Positions 46,425-58,078 of a stretch of DNA of 64,000 nucleotides are shown here, one piece after another. Each line of letters starts with the position of its first letter. Position 1 is the stretch's first letter. The DNA is from Kitagawia praeruptora (lineage: Eukaryota > Streptophyta > Magnoliopsida > Apiales > Apiaceae), in contig CM075349.1 in assembly GCA_037693485.1 (NCBI GenBank), positions 75,371,001-75,435,000 on the forward strand, in the 5' to 3' direction. The position numbers were made by a program, and so were the translations under genes. The notes under the pieces are model-generated. The model made no database searches. It saw nothing but the letters and a program-made list of their open reading frames with translations, and was not told the DNA's origin.

Positions 46425-46954
46425 GTAGGTTTAATTGGATTTTTTTTAAACCATCACTAAATTAAAGATTGTTTTGTTAAATTCAAGTGGATTGTAAAAT
46501 CGTTCAAATCAAATTTTAAGAATTTAAATTAAATTAGATGTGTAAAATCTTATATATATATATATATATTTATATATCAATTTTTAATAACAATTTGATA
46601 TGTAAATTTATAATATTTAAAATTTAAAAAATTAATATAAATATAGATATTAAAAGAGGCGCTATGTATTATATAAAAAGATATAATGAATCAATTACTC
46701 TACAAGCAAACAGGTTCTTGACAGTATTTTTAATTAAAAAACGAATTATGCTCATTCAAGCCTGTTCATGTGACTACTTGATAAAGTTAAATTATTATAC
46801 AAAACACGCGGAATATTTTAGATGAGAATTAGCGAAAAAGAACTGCGTCATGGCTCACATTTGTCTCTACCTGAAGTTTATGTATGATCACGGGTTGTGC
46901 TTATAACAATCACGGGGTGCCTAAAACGAATTATGTGCATATGACTAAAACATA

Positions 46955-47236
46955 GTCCCTCCGTCCTTTTCATTTCTTTACCTTTTCCATTTTGGGCTGT
47001 CCATTCCATTTCTTTACATTACTAAAAATAGTAACTTTTAACAATAAAATATATTATTACATCCACTACTTCACTCCACTTTTTCAACACTTTACACTAT
47101 TACACCCACTACTTCACTTATTTTAATAATAAAATCACTATTACACCCACTACTTCATTATTTTAACAATATTACATCCACTATCTTGGTCTACGTGCAA
47201 AAAACAAATGATAACAATTCCAATGTACGGAGGGAG
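46955..47236. mobile_element. Stowaway MITE
   Basis: Ends GTCCCTCCGTCC and TACGGAGGGAG are flanked by TA at 46953-46954 and 47237-47238. The 282-bp interior has repeated TTACACCCACTACTTCACT words. 46641-46952 before it has no recognisable feature. Confidence 0.85.
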
Positions 47237-47314
47237 TAGTAAATCCAAGATTCAACTCTAGTCCTTTAACTCATTATTTATTAGAATAGATTCTTCGCAA
47301 AACTAGACTAAATA

Positions 47315-48496
47315 TCTATACTATCTCTCCTATCTCTGCTATACTCTAAAAAATAAAATGGTTTATAATTGTTAAGTATTCGACTCAAATAGATGAAGAT
47401 GGTTAAATATAACAAGTTGTTATATATAAAGATCTAAAAATCAATTTATGTGAATAATATATTAATTTATTTGAATTTTGTTTAACCCCTCATTTTTTAT
47501 TATTTCCACATTTTTTGTTATCATTTTCATTTACAATCGTTAGATCTTCAACTGAACTCATATAGATGATAACCGTTAAATATAACAATACTAAAGTGTT
47601 ATATATAGAGATCTAAAGTTCGATTCCTGTGAACAACATATTAATTTATGTTTAATACTAAAAGTTGTTATATACAAAGGTGTAAGGTTCGAATCTTTTC
47701 AACAACATATTAAAACTAATATTTATATTAGGGAAATTCCATTTGGTACCATTTTACTTTTGGCTTTTCCAAATGGTACCACTCAATGTTTTTTCTTCCA
47801 AATGGTACCATTTTACTTTTGGCTTTTCCAAACGGTACATCTCAATGTTTTTTCTTCCTTTTTTCTTCCAAATGGTACACTTTTACTTTTGGCTTTTCCA
47901 AATGGTACACCTCAATGTTTTTAAATGCGTTAAAAAAAAGGAAATATATAAACAAAATAAGAAAAACATAATAAAAAGAATCGGTTTAAATAAAAAAAAC
48001 TGGTATCGTTTGTTGTGAGCTATTTACAACAAACCACCGCTATTCAATCTGTCAGAGGCGTATTCCATCGCCGTTGTAGCTTTGTTCTCCGCGGCGGAAT
48101 ACGCCTCTGACGGATTGAATAGCGGTGGTTTGTTGTAAATAGCTCACAACAAACAATACCAGTTTTTTTTTATTTAAACCGATTCTTTTTATTATGTTTT
48201 TCTTATTTTGTTTATATATTTCCTTTTTTTTAACGCATTTAAAAACATTGAGGTGTGCCATTTGGAAAAGTCAAAAGTAAAAGTGTACCATTTGGAAGAA
48301 AAAACATTGAGATGTACCGTTTGGAAAAGCCAAAAGTAAAATGGTACCATTTGGAAGAAAAAACATTGAGTGGTACCATTTGGAAAAGCCAAAAGTAAAA
48401 TGGTACCAAATGGAATTTCCCTTTATATTATACTATACTATAAACAAATTATAAAAAAAATAAAAATATCCGTGTTTTCCACGGGATATAAGTTAG
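47315..48496 (+). mobile_element. Helitron-like element H1
   Basis: It begins ATCTATACTATC (A before TC) and ends with a stem CCGTG...CACGG followed by ATAAGTTAG and T, one base off the CTRR-T rule. Its interior word AAAGTTCGATTCC...AACAACATATTA recurs in the Helitron-like stretches at 48501 and 62966. The Mutator foldback at 47731-48421 is nested inside. No Rep/helicase ORF is present. Confidence 0.45.
47731..48421. mobile_element. Mutator-type foldback element (691 bp) with perfect 9-bp target duplication
   Basis: Arms 47731-48066 and 48096-48421 are near-perfect inverted copies around a 29-bp loop. TTTATATTA flanks both sides exactly (47722-47730, 48422-48430). The outer third of each arm contains three copies of a unit with AATGGTACCATTTTACTTTTGGC. 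The inner third carries CAACAAACCACCGCTATTCA. The mirror-image short ORFs here are by-products of the palindrome. A transcript would fold into a ~330-bp hairpin. Confidence 0.93.
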
Positions 48497-48500
48497 TCTA

Positions 48501-51097
48501 TCTATACTAAACTACAATAAGCAAATTAGGGGATAATTGTTCGTAATTTGGTTCAATGGTTCAACTATACAAACAATAGTGACCGTTAGATTTTTAGTAG
48601 ATAGATGAAAGTCGTTAGACATAACACTAATTAAAAAAAGAAAAACCTATAATATAATATGATTGATCTAAAATTTAATAGTGAATCAAGATTGATCCTA
48701 GAATTTTATGTAAGTTATCTAAAAGAGAATAAAGTCCGTGAGATTATCTCAAGAAACTTACCTAAGATGCAAGTGTTTTTAGTATGAAATAGTAATGACA
48801 TTTTTGTAAATGTATATAATTTTCTGTAATTACAATAATACCCTCGTATATTTATATGGGAATTATTTTAATCTCGGGAATTTTATGTGAGGTAATCTCA
48901 GGAAAACTAATCTCTATCTAAAAACTATGTATAAATCCAAAAATTTTAGATTTTGGGTTGAGTACAGTATAATAAGCAAAGTAAATGATATTTTGGTTTA
49001 TGGTTTAACCATAAAAAAAATAATGATCATTAAATTTTTGGTAAATAGATGAGAATCGATAGATCTAATATTAAAAAATATTCTTTAAGTATTTTACTAA
49101 AAGATCGAGGCTCAAATTCCATCAACAACATATTCAAATTAATATTTTATATTTTTAGTTGTTTTTGTACTATTATATTATTAGTTGTTAGTTCTAAACA
49201 ACTATTATTATCACTAATAATATATAAGTAATATTATAATCTCATAATAAATTATTTTAAATAATATTAATTATATAAAAAAGTAACTATAATATATTAA
49301 AAGAAAATCTTGCATTGCACGGATTATAAACCAATATATATAATATAAAATTGTTATGAATATATTAGAAGCATTGGATTATATTTTGTATCCAAATAAT
49401 ATTAATATTTATTTTTGAATACGAATTTTATGGAAGTAAAGTACAATTTAATTAGACAGCACAAACCGCACCTGTCATCTAATAAATTTCAAAATGTAAA
49501 AAATTTCAATTAATAACAAGTTTCTTGCACTGAACCGTCGTCACAACGAATGTTGATGTGTATAATCTTTTCTATATATAATAGGAGAACATGTACTTGT
49601 CAAACCTCCATCCGAACCTAACTTAATTATAGTTTGGGGAACTTATTTTCAGAATAATTCAACTTATTTTAAGACAAAGTTAGAGATTCCTAACTTTCCA
49701 ACTTATTTTCCAACTTATTTTTGCAACTTATTGAATCTCAAACATACAATAAATGCTTTTATAAATTTTTTTATCAAAATACAAAATTTTTACCCGAAAA
49801 TAAGTCATAAGCTCTCAAAATGAGCTGAGCCAAACACCCCCATAATATTTAAAAAACATTGATGTACTAGGAGAACATGTACACCCATGACCTCAAATAA
49901 TGAAACTAAACTTACCAAACAATTTTACTAGATGGACATTTATGCTTATAATGGAATTAATTAACTACATACACAAATACTTTTTAGGTTATATTATGTA
50001 ATATACATTAAACTATTCATTTAAGATAAAATTACTCATATTATAAATTGTGTGAATTATTTTTTTTTATAATTATTTATAAACCTACCCATCTAAATAA
50101 ATTTTACTGAAAATTTTCTTATATTTTTTAAATGGAGAAAATAAATATTATTTTGAGATAAATTGTTTTGTTCATAATCTCATATATGAAATGCATAGAT
50201 GAAATAATTATTCTTCGAGATCAACTATTGTGTTAACAATATCACATATGAAGTGCTCGTGGTTAATTTTGTGGTGAAATTTAATAAAAAAAAATGCACT
50301 AAATTAAAATTGGTTGGTCAAATTAGAATCAATCAAACTATAAGGATACTAAAAATATGAATTTTAAAAAACATTATAAAAAAATTTACAAATGCGATTT
50401 GGATTACATATCGATTATTGGTTAATTATTACATATAATATATAGTTTATTTATAAGACGGTATGATAAATACTATACAAAATATAGCAAATTAATTAGC
50501 GAATTAAGAAAGATATGAAGTTTTGAAAGGAAATTTGAAACATTTATATATATATATGAGATTTGTACTCCCATATCGGTTATCAGTTATCGATTAAATA
50601 ACTAAATAAAATATATCGTTAAGTTATGAGACGATACTATAATTAAGACTATGTATATAGTGATATATAATAATGTATTTTCTTCTACATTATATATAAT
50701 AGGAGAATAAAGGGAGTACCTCAGATTTTAAAATAAGTAAGATCGTGTATGTTACAATAATTAAGGTCTTGTAATCTTTAAAATGTATTGTAAAATATCT
50801 AAAATTTTAAACATGAAAGAATTCAATAATTTGTTACATGGTCATTTCCATTTAAATGCTTGCAAAGACATATACTTGCCTATTGGTGGTCGAGGAAAAA
50901 GTTGATTTGGCATCAGAAGCCATAACGATATCCTCCCACACTTTTGGTGATCGTGCATTCCTCACATACGTGCTCCAAATTTGTTTCAGATATCTTTAAT
51001 GTATAAAAATATCACCAAATCGTTCAAATAATACACATCTTTACGATGTTCAACAATGCTAGAAATGGCCCGTGCCTCGCACGGGCTATTATGCTAG
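48501..51097 (+). mobile_element. Helitron-like element H2 (2.6 kb)
   Basis: It begins A/TCTATACTAAACTAC (48501). It ends with a perfect hairpin GCCCGTGCCTCGCACGGGC (51068-51086), a short spacer, CTAG (51094-51097) and T, which is the Helitron 3' signature. The interior is AT-rich and non-coding and contains the MITE at 49635-49850. The pairing of these two ends is an inference; a separate broken 3' end may lie near 49305. Confidence 0.5.
49635..49850. mobile_element. hAT-like MITE, copy 2
   Basis: It aligns over its length with 32968-33186 in the same orientation. Its right end GCCAAACACCCCCATAA is better preserved than in the other copy. It is nested in H2. Confidence 0.65.
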
Positions 51098-51834
51098 TTT
51101 GGTTCAATTTGTCAACCATAGAAAGATAAGGAACGTTAAATCTTTAATAAATAAATAAAAAAATGTATGTTAATAATGCGATAAGATTACTTAAATGATT
51201 AAAGTTTATTTTTTATTATTTTAGGTCTTGGATTCGATTTTTGCTCCTCTCGAAATTTCTTAGGACAAATATTCATTTATAAGACATATAAGTATAATTA
51301 TTCAATTATTCAAAAATAAGAAACGTTAAATTTACTACTACAAAATTCTATTTTTAAACTACTTTATTAAAAATCAAGGTTCGAATCCCTTGATAACATA
51401 TTTAAATTAAGAGTATATATTATCGATTTACTCATAGTATATTAATAATATTATAATATCAGTAATATACTTTTAACCAATATAAATTATTAGTTTATTT
51501 TTCTTGAAAGAATTAATTAATTATTTATATCAATTCTATATAAAAGCTTATTAACCTCATTATTTATATACTATTTTATAAATCGTGTATTACATAGATT
51601 TTTTTTAATATACATAATTATAATAATTCACAATTTTTCTTAATATTCACAACTTCATTAATTTTTAAATAATATATTTTAATCTTAAAATATAATATTT
51701 TGTTTTTAATATGTTTTGGATAGTGTTTTTAGAATTACAAGAAATTAATTTACCTATTAAAAATATTATAATACTTTTTAATATAAAAAACAAACAAATT
51801 GTAGTTAAAATAAACAAAAAATTAATAGAGAAAA
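51098..51834. other. AT-rich intergenic stretch
   Basis: I see no gene here. A short AAGGTTCGAATCCC...ATAACATATT block near 51380 resembles the interior of the Helitron-like elements. The rest is A/T-rich with no ORF I would support. Confidence 0.6.
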
Positions 51835-52625
51835 TGACCAAACTACACCAGTTTTGAACTCCCTTGGCCCGAAATACCCGTTTCCAAATTGCATGGCCCT
51901 GAGTACCCACGGGACACGCCAGTGGCAACGGCGTGTCCCAAGCTCACTTTTTCCACAATTTTTCTAACTCCCCGCTGCTCTCCCCCTCCCCCCCGACCGG
52001 CGAACTACCCCCCCTCCCCGACGTTCGAATCCGTCCATCTCCGTTCCAGACAATCACAAATTTTTGTTGTCCACGACTTGCTCATCAATTTAAGGTATAT
52101 TTGTGTTAAAATATGACCCCGTACGTGCGTGTATGACGAGATCGGAAATATAATCGGAGAATAGCTTCGAATTTGGGCATTTACAATCCGGATTTTGAAT
52201 GGTTAAATTAATGCCATAGGGTTGTAGAGGACGATGATACGATTCTGTTCGTATATAGAACTTAAATGGAAATTGATTGAGGTGGGAGAACCAAGCAACT
52301 GAAATCTGGCGAAAAATCGCTCGACGAGTCGCTCCGGCGTGGCTCTGCAGAAGACGACGCTGACGTCGGATACGCCGTTCCAACATGCGTATCACCTGAT
52401 ACGCATGTTGGAAATGCGTATCCGGTCTACTGTAGCTGCCTCGTCCATTTGCGTGTCTGGAAGATACGTTGTTTATGGTGGCGTGTGTGCACAATACTTC
52501 ACCCCAGTAGCGTGTCTCGAGATACTCCACCACCAGTAGCGTGTCCCGTGGGCATTTAGGGCCGCGTTTTTGGATCTGGACATTCTGATCACAGGTCTTC
52601 CAAAAATGGGTAGATAAGGCCTTCA
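51835..52625. mobile_element. GC-rich long-TIR element, non-autonomous
   Basis: The inverted blocks GGCCCTGAGTACCCACGGGA (51896-51915) and the complement of TCCCGTGGGCATTTAGGGCC (52544-52563) mark the arms, with further CACGCCAGTGG similarity inwards. The core is much GC-richer than the flanks and holds a perfect 14-bp hairpin (CCAACATGCGTATC, ACCT loop, 52379-52412). The 178-codon ORF on its minus strand is not recognisable and probably incidental. Outer edges and target duplication are unclear. Confidence 0.55.
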
Positions 52626-53595
52626 CCCAAATTAATATTAATCAATTTTTAGACGCACGTTACTCTTTAATTGGGCTCTAACTTGAATTGTACAAAACAA
52701 ATTTAAACGATTTTATAGTCCCATACAAAACTTACAAAATAATTGCTAATATATTAATTTAATGATTATTATCCGATTGAAATTATTTTGAACGGAATAG
52801 AAAAAAGCTAGAAATTTCCACATTAAGAATTCTATTTTTTTTGTCAGGACATTAAGAATTCTATTGAATATAAGAAATTTACTTATATTTGGTTTAAATT
52901 ATCAAAAAATATACTTTTTAATATTCGAATATAATTCTAATAATAATCAAATACATTTTGTAATATCAGATCCCACGATTCTATGTCCATGCTAAAATCT
53001 AACAGTTCATATCGTTTTGATGGTAACAGAAAAATCATGGATAAAATCATTTTTCCACTTATTATATATAAGGATATAATTAAATTAATTTTTAAAATAT
53101 AAAAATAATTATTTAAAGAATGATTGTAATAGATTTTAAAAAAAAACTTATACATTTCACGGCTATAAATTAGTGAGAATGATACATAAATGAAATGATA
53201 CTTTAGTGTAACATTTTAAAGATTTACTAATATTATAAATGGGTTTCCTCATAATTTATCACTTGAATTTTTGCAACTTTTTTAATTGTTAATTTTCGTA
53301 CTCAGCTTTAAAAAAATGCAGTTGTTTTTTGCGGTGAAAGTCCCCAATAATTAAAATTTATATTACAGTGTCCAAAACGATCATCGATGAAAATAGTGTC
53401 CAAAATAATAAGAAAACTACGCATCTCAGGAACGCGCAGGTCAATTACACATTACAAGAATGCGTGAAGTTTGAATTTTCATGAGGTGGCATATACATGC
53501 GCATATGCTTCATGCGTATACATATATGCGTAAATGTGAAATGCGTGGGTGGGATGGAAGCACGCATTGCACATATATGTATGTTTTTTTTTTTG
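52626..53595. other. Intergenic stretch without recognisable genes
   Basis: The first 700 bp are AT-rich. From about 53410 to 53580 the words GCGCAT, ATGCGT and ACGCAT recur about ten times. No ORF is supported. Confidence 0.6.
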
Positions 53596-55409
53596 GCTTA
53601 ATGACCTTTTGGCCCTTCAAGTTTACACACTTATACTCATAAAACCCTAACTTTTAAACTCGTTCCTTTTTGCCACGCCAACTTCACAAATGTACTTCTC
53701 GGTCACTTTACCGCGTCAGAGTACATATCGGGTAAAAAACGTTACAGAACTGAGGGATAGAACAGACATTTCATAATCCCATGAATTAGATCTTTAAAAC
53801 AAGAAACAAAGTTCTTTTCTCTCCTATTAATTCCATGACCCAACCCTATTTCCTAGTCTCTCTCCCTCCACCCCTTTTTCTCTCCCAATCTCCTCCCTCC
53901 ACCTTCACCACCGCCACCTGAAAACACCACTCCCACGTCGGATTTTTTTTGAAACTTAGTAGTCTTTAATTGTTCAGTGACTGAATATTAGAACTGTTTT
54001 CTTGAGAGTCTTGCGAGTCTAACGAGTATTTTAGGTGAATTTTTGAGTTTGTTTTTTGATTTTTGAGTTTTTGGGTAAGTCGGTTATGTGAGGAATTAAA
54101 ACCGATGAGTTAGTAATTGTTTGGTGATTTGATGGTGAGATGTTGGTAAACGGAGGTGTGTTGAAGGGATGTGGTGTTTTCGCGGTTGTGTAAGACGAAA
54201 CGGAGGGCAGTGGTGGTTGTTGCAGAAAAGGGAGACGAAGGAGGGTGGAGGAGTTCGGTGGTGGATGGAGAGGAGAAAACGAAGGAGGGCTGATAGGAGA
54301 CTGGGCGGAGGAGATGGTGTTGTCGCGTTTGAAGGATATTGGTAGGTAATGGTGGTGAACGGAGGATATTGGTGTTGTCGCGTTTGAAGGAGTGTGAATT
54401 GAAGGTGAATTTAATTGCTAATTTTGAATTGGAGGAGGAAGACAGACAAATCAAAGGAGAGATACAAATTATGCAGTGTTTTTTTTATATTTACAGTGTG
54501 TAGAGACATTATATGAATTAAATGGGTTAAATGGGTTTGTTTTGATCTTGTTCGATCGTGTTGTGGTGATGTGTTATCCGGTTGTTAAACATTAGTTGTT
54601 TGCCAGAAAACAGCGAAACAAGTGTGTACATGCAGGGACGGAGTTAGGAATATTAACTTGTAGGGGCAAGACTGAAAAAAATTTACCATCATAAAATTTC
54701 ATTGAAATATTAGCAAAAGTATTATAGGAGAACATTAGTTATATAGGCAACAGTAGCTACTTTATTTTACTTTCCTGTAAAATCCATCCATATTTTGTGT
54801 CTATCTATGTGATATTTCACTTCTCTTTATAACATACACAGTTTTGTATTAGAAAAATGAAGGGGCAAAGTTCAACAATGCAACTCAGTTATACATGAAA
54901 TCATCAAAATTTATAGGTTTTGGGGGGACAATCGCCCCTGCCCGTCCCCCCTTTCCCTCCATCCCTGTGTACATGTGTGATTCGTGGTCGCCAGAATTTG
55001 ATCCACCGGCCGGAATCTAGACTTTGGCCGAATTCTGGATAGATGGTGCCGGATTCTGTAGTTGGGGAAAAACATTCAACATGTTCTTGATTTTTTCTTT
55101 TGATTTTGTTTAAATTGTTCCGTTTGGATGAAAGTTGGGTAAAAACATATGTTTTTATAATCTTGTAAAAAGAAATAAGAATTTTGTTGTTATATTAATT
55201 GGTAATTTTAATTGCTAAATTAAATTATTAGTGAAATATCTATTATACCCCCGCTGTTCAGTAACGTTTTAAGCCGATACAGAGTCTGACGCGGTAAAGT
55301 GGCCGAGAGGTAAATTTGTGAAGTTGGCGTGGCAAAAAGGAATGAGTTTAAACGTTAGGGTTTTATGGATATAACTGTGCAAATTTGAAGGGTCAAAAGG
55401 TCATTAAGC
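53596..55409. mobile_element. Long-TIR element (1.8 kb) with gene-like interior
   Basis: The ends GCTTAATGACCTTTTGGCCC and the complement near 55409 match for about 160 bp, including AACTTCACAAATGTACTTCTC and CCGCGTCAGA on the left arm. The interior begins C/T-rich (53810-53935) and continues with G-rich DNA, unlike the AT-rich flanks, recalling the cargo of the Mutator-like element at 29698. A hAT MITE (54633-54967) is nested in it. No transposase. I could not find a convincing target duplication. Confidence 0.7.
54633..54967. mobile_element. hAT MITE (335 bp) with perfect 8-bp target duplication
   Basis: The ends CAGGGACGGAG and CTCCATCCCTG are inverted with one mismatch. TGTACATG flanks both sides exactly (54625-54632, 54968-54975), the 8 bp expected of hAT transposases. 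The interior has GGGGGGACAATCGCCCCTG near the right end. Confidence 0.9.
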
Positions 55410-55936
55410 ATTTTCTTTTTACAAAATTTCTTTAAAATAAATAAAAATCTACGAGATCTAAAACCCAAAATGGAACTATTGAATTCCCAAGTGAATATGG
55501 ATAAAATTTTAAAAATTTAATTAAAAATTTGAATATTTCTTACTGAGTCCGGCGTCTTGATTTTTAAAAATCAAGGGTCAGCCCCGATATTTTAAAAATA
55601 TGGATAATTTAGGGTTTAGGATCTAGAGTTTAGGGTTGTTTATTCGTCGTTATAAATATTTCTAAAACCTAAAATGAAATTGTTGAACCCCAATGATTAA
55701 CTGTTGAACCCCCAAGAAAATAAAGATAAATTTTAAGAATTTTAATTTTTTTAAATATTAAATATAAAAACTAATATTAAATGGAAACTGTTTAACTACG
55801 TAGATGGAGGATGCGGTTCTTCTTGACTACGCATATTGGTTTTGCGGTTTAGACCAATCACGCATTTGTTTTATGTGGGCTCAGTGAAGATTGAATTGTG
55901 GAATTGTATTTTGTGAAAGGAGTTCGGCCGGGTTAA
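55410..55936. other. Intergenic stretch without recognisable genes
   Basis: Mostly AT-rich. A phrase beginning AACCCAAAATGGAA (about 55461) recurs in altered form near 55670, suggesting an old local duplication. No ORF is supported. Confidence 0.5.
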
Positions 55937-55946
55937 TTAACTAAGG

Positions 55947-56607
55947 TTATGGCTTTCAAACGGATATTTCGGATGCGAATCTGCCAGTATTCGAATTCGA
56001 AAATCTGAATCCGAAAATATTTTTAAAAAATATCCAAATTCGAATCCGACGGATATTATTCGGATCCGGATAATATCCGAATCCGTTTTCCAGTCAAAAT
56101 TTTCTATTTTTAATTCAAAAAATATATAAAAATAATAAAAAAATTAGATTTAACTTGTCTAAAACTAAATAAAAAATAAAATTTACTTGGACATGTGTTA
56201 TTTTTTTTATTAAAAAAATAATTTTAATATAACTTCTTAGGCATATTTTTGTTATTCTTAAAATATTGAATTTATATGATATTTATATAAATTTATACCT
56301 ATATTATGTTTACAAATATATTTAATTATCTCATATAAATAAATTATTTGATGAATAAAGAATATAATAATTTCTAAATTACATGAATCTAAATATAAAT
56401 ATAAAATTTATAATATATATGTATAATTTCGGATTCGGATATTATCGGATACAGATGTGCTTATATCCATATCTGTATCCAAAATTATCGGATTCGAATA
56501 CGGATAATATCCGATTAATTTCAAATACGGATAATATCCAATTTATTTTAAATACCAATATAGATATTTTAAAAGGATATCGAATTTTTCGAATTTTTTT
56601 CACAGCC
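55947..56607. mobile_element. Element with CGGATAT repeats, flanked by a 10-bp direct repeat
   Basis: TTAACTAAGG occurs at 55937-55946 and 56608-56617. Just inside are GGCTTTCAAA on the left and TTTCACAGCC on the right, weakly inverted. Both halves are dense in GGATAATATCCG-type palindromes built on CGGAT. It resembles a hAT-type non-autonomous element whose extreme right end has lost a few bases. Confidence 0.6.
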
Positions 56608-56650
56608 TTAACTAAGGGGGTGATGGCCCTAAATAATCATTTTTGACTTT

Positions 56651-57013
56651 AAAATGCCCAAAATACTGAAATTCAAAAAGTTGGCCCGATTTACCGACGG
56701 GATGCGGAGTTGTGTCCTCCGTATTAGCTTGATACATTGCACGAAGCTCCGTATTAGGTGGATACGGTACACGCTCTTCCGTAACACGACATGATACGGA
56801 ATATCGTGTACCGTGACTGTGCTGCGCACTCGGCTAACACGAAACACAATCCACCGTATTGCACAAACACGCTACACGGTCTGCCGTATTATAGGCTTTC
56901 ACGTTACACGATTTAATGTGTTACCCTATGTATCACGATACACGATTTAACGTATCCCGTCGGTAAATAAGGCCAAGCAAGCTCAAATATGAGTATTTTG
57001 GTAATTTTCTCTA
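56651..57013. mobile_element. TIR element with ACCGACGGGAT ends (~360 bp)
   Basis: GGCCCGATTTACCGACGGGAT near 56683 and its complement near 56955 are inverted. The similarity extends outwards through CCAAAATACT for about 60 bp. The interior is rich in CCGTATT and ACACG words and has no credible ORF. Confidence 0.6.
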
Positions 57014-57183
57014 ACTAAGATATACACATTCACTATATGTGCATAGGTGTGGTTATTTTCGGAACACATGAATATTTTGGGCACTTATGTTATGTTTTTG
57101 TGTGAAGTTGTCATGTAACACTTAAATGTGATGTAAATTTCAGAAATAAACACTCTTTGTCTTGTATACTCTTTAATTAGTAC

Positions 57184-58074
57184 TAGCGTATAACCTGTGC
57201 AAAGCACAACTATCATATATTATTATTATGAATTAATATATTAATTATTTCATTTAATATAAAATTTTAATTTATTTTAATTTATTTTATTATTTTTAAA
57301 TTTACATATGTTCCATACTTAATTTCATGACATAAATAAATACCATTAATTTAACTTCTTTTTTTAAAATTTATAGTTAAATATCTTAAAATTCAATAGA
57401 TATTTAAAAAAAAATTATTTATTGTAGTCTAAAATTGTAGAAGAAATAATCTTAGGAAAAAGTGTGCGCGGACGATGATTCTAATCGAGATATAATTGAA
57501 AATGTTTACAATACTACAAAACATGTAGTTTTTTATTTTTAATAAATTATATACTCTCTCCATCCCGTTTATATATTGGTCACAATTCATTTTTTGCATG
57601 TACCGAAAGTATTGGCCACGTTTCCTTAATGAAACAAATTAAGGGTTAAATATGTTAAATTTTCTTGGGAGTAAGTTTGATAGTTTTCACTTGATTGCTA
57701 AATACGTGTCTTTTGTGTCTTTTGATTGACGACCAATATAAACGGGATAGAGGGAGTATAATTTAACTGAATTTGGAATTTTTCACACGTTTTTTAATTT
57801 TTTTAAAAATGTATTTTTGTGCCTTATTGGTAAATTTTGTTGTTTATAATAAATAAATTAACATTTTATATATATATTGTTTAACTTGTTATTTTTAGGA
57901 AGGTGTTAACAACCTTATTGGTAAATTTTGTTGTTTATAATAAATAAATTAATGCATTTAATATAATTTTTTTAACTTGTTATTTTTATGAAGTTGTTAA
58001 CAATTTTTTTGGAATGTGTTAATCAACCAACTAACCAAATATAGCTTGTTTTGCTTATAATAGTATAGTATAGA
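57184..58074 (-). mobile_element. Helitron-like element H3
   Basis: On the minus strand it starts TCTATACTATACTATTATAA (just right of 58050) and ends GTGCTTTGCAC, a short spacer, CTAG and T at about 57184. It shares long stretches with 60858-62553, such as ACATATGTTCCATACTTAAT. A Stowaway MITE is nested inside. Confidence 0.5.
57552..57758. mobile_element. Stowaway MITE
   Basis: Ends TACTCTCTCCATCCCGTTTA and AACGGGATAGAGGGAGTA form TIRs with TA at each side, and GACCAATATAAACGGGAT pairs with its complement near the left end. It lies in H3. Confidence 0.85.
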
Positions 58075-58078
58075 TAGA

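Larger units (their letters stand above)
33508..46640. repeat. ~2.2-kb foldback palindrome split by the Tat Gypsy insertion
   Basis: The left arm runs about 33508-34560. The right arm runs about 34600-35491 and resumes at 46430-46640 after the Gypsy element. Matching inverted words include AAAACTACGCATAAACA (left) with TTTTTGCGTAG GTTTAATTGG across the insertion, and AAGATAATTTTGTGAGTTTC with its counterpart near 34990. The centre is near 34580. Arms are about 1 kb, AT-rich and diverged. No ORF is present. Outer edges are approximate and I find no target duplication. Confidence 0.75.

Noticed and set aside
47743..48392. Mirror-image ORFs with FYFWLFQ-like repeats
   Set aside because: They are translations of the repeated units in the foldback arms, appearing on both strands because the element is a palindrome.
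52090..52626. 178-codon minus-strand ORF
   Set aside because: It spans both an inverted repeat arm and the inner hairpin of a transposable element; the sequence shows no known domain.
54110..54454. 114-codon minus-strand ORF in the long-TIR element
   Set aside because: Ser/Pro/Thr-rich translation of low-complexity cargo without homology that I recognise.
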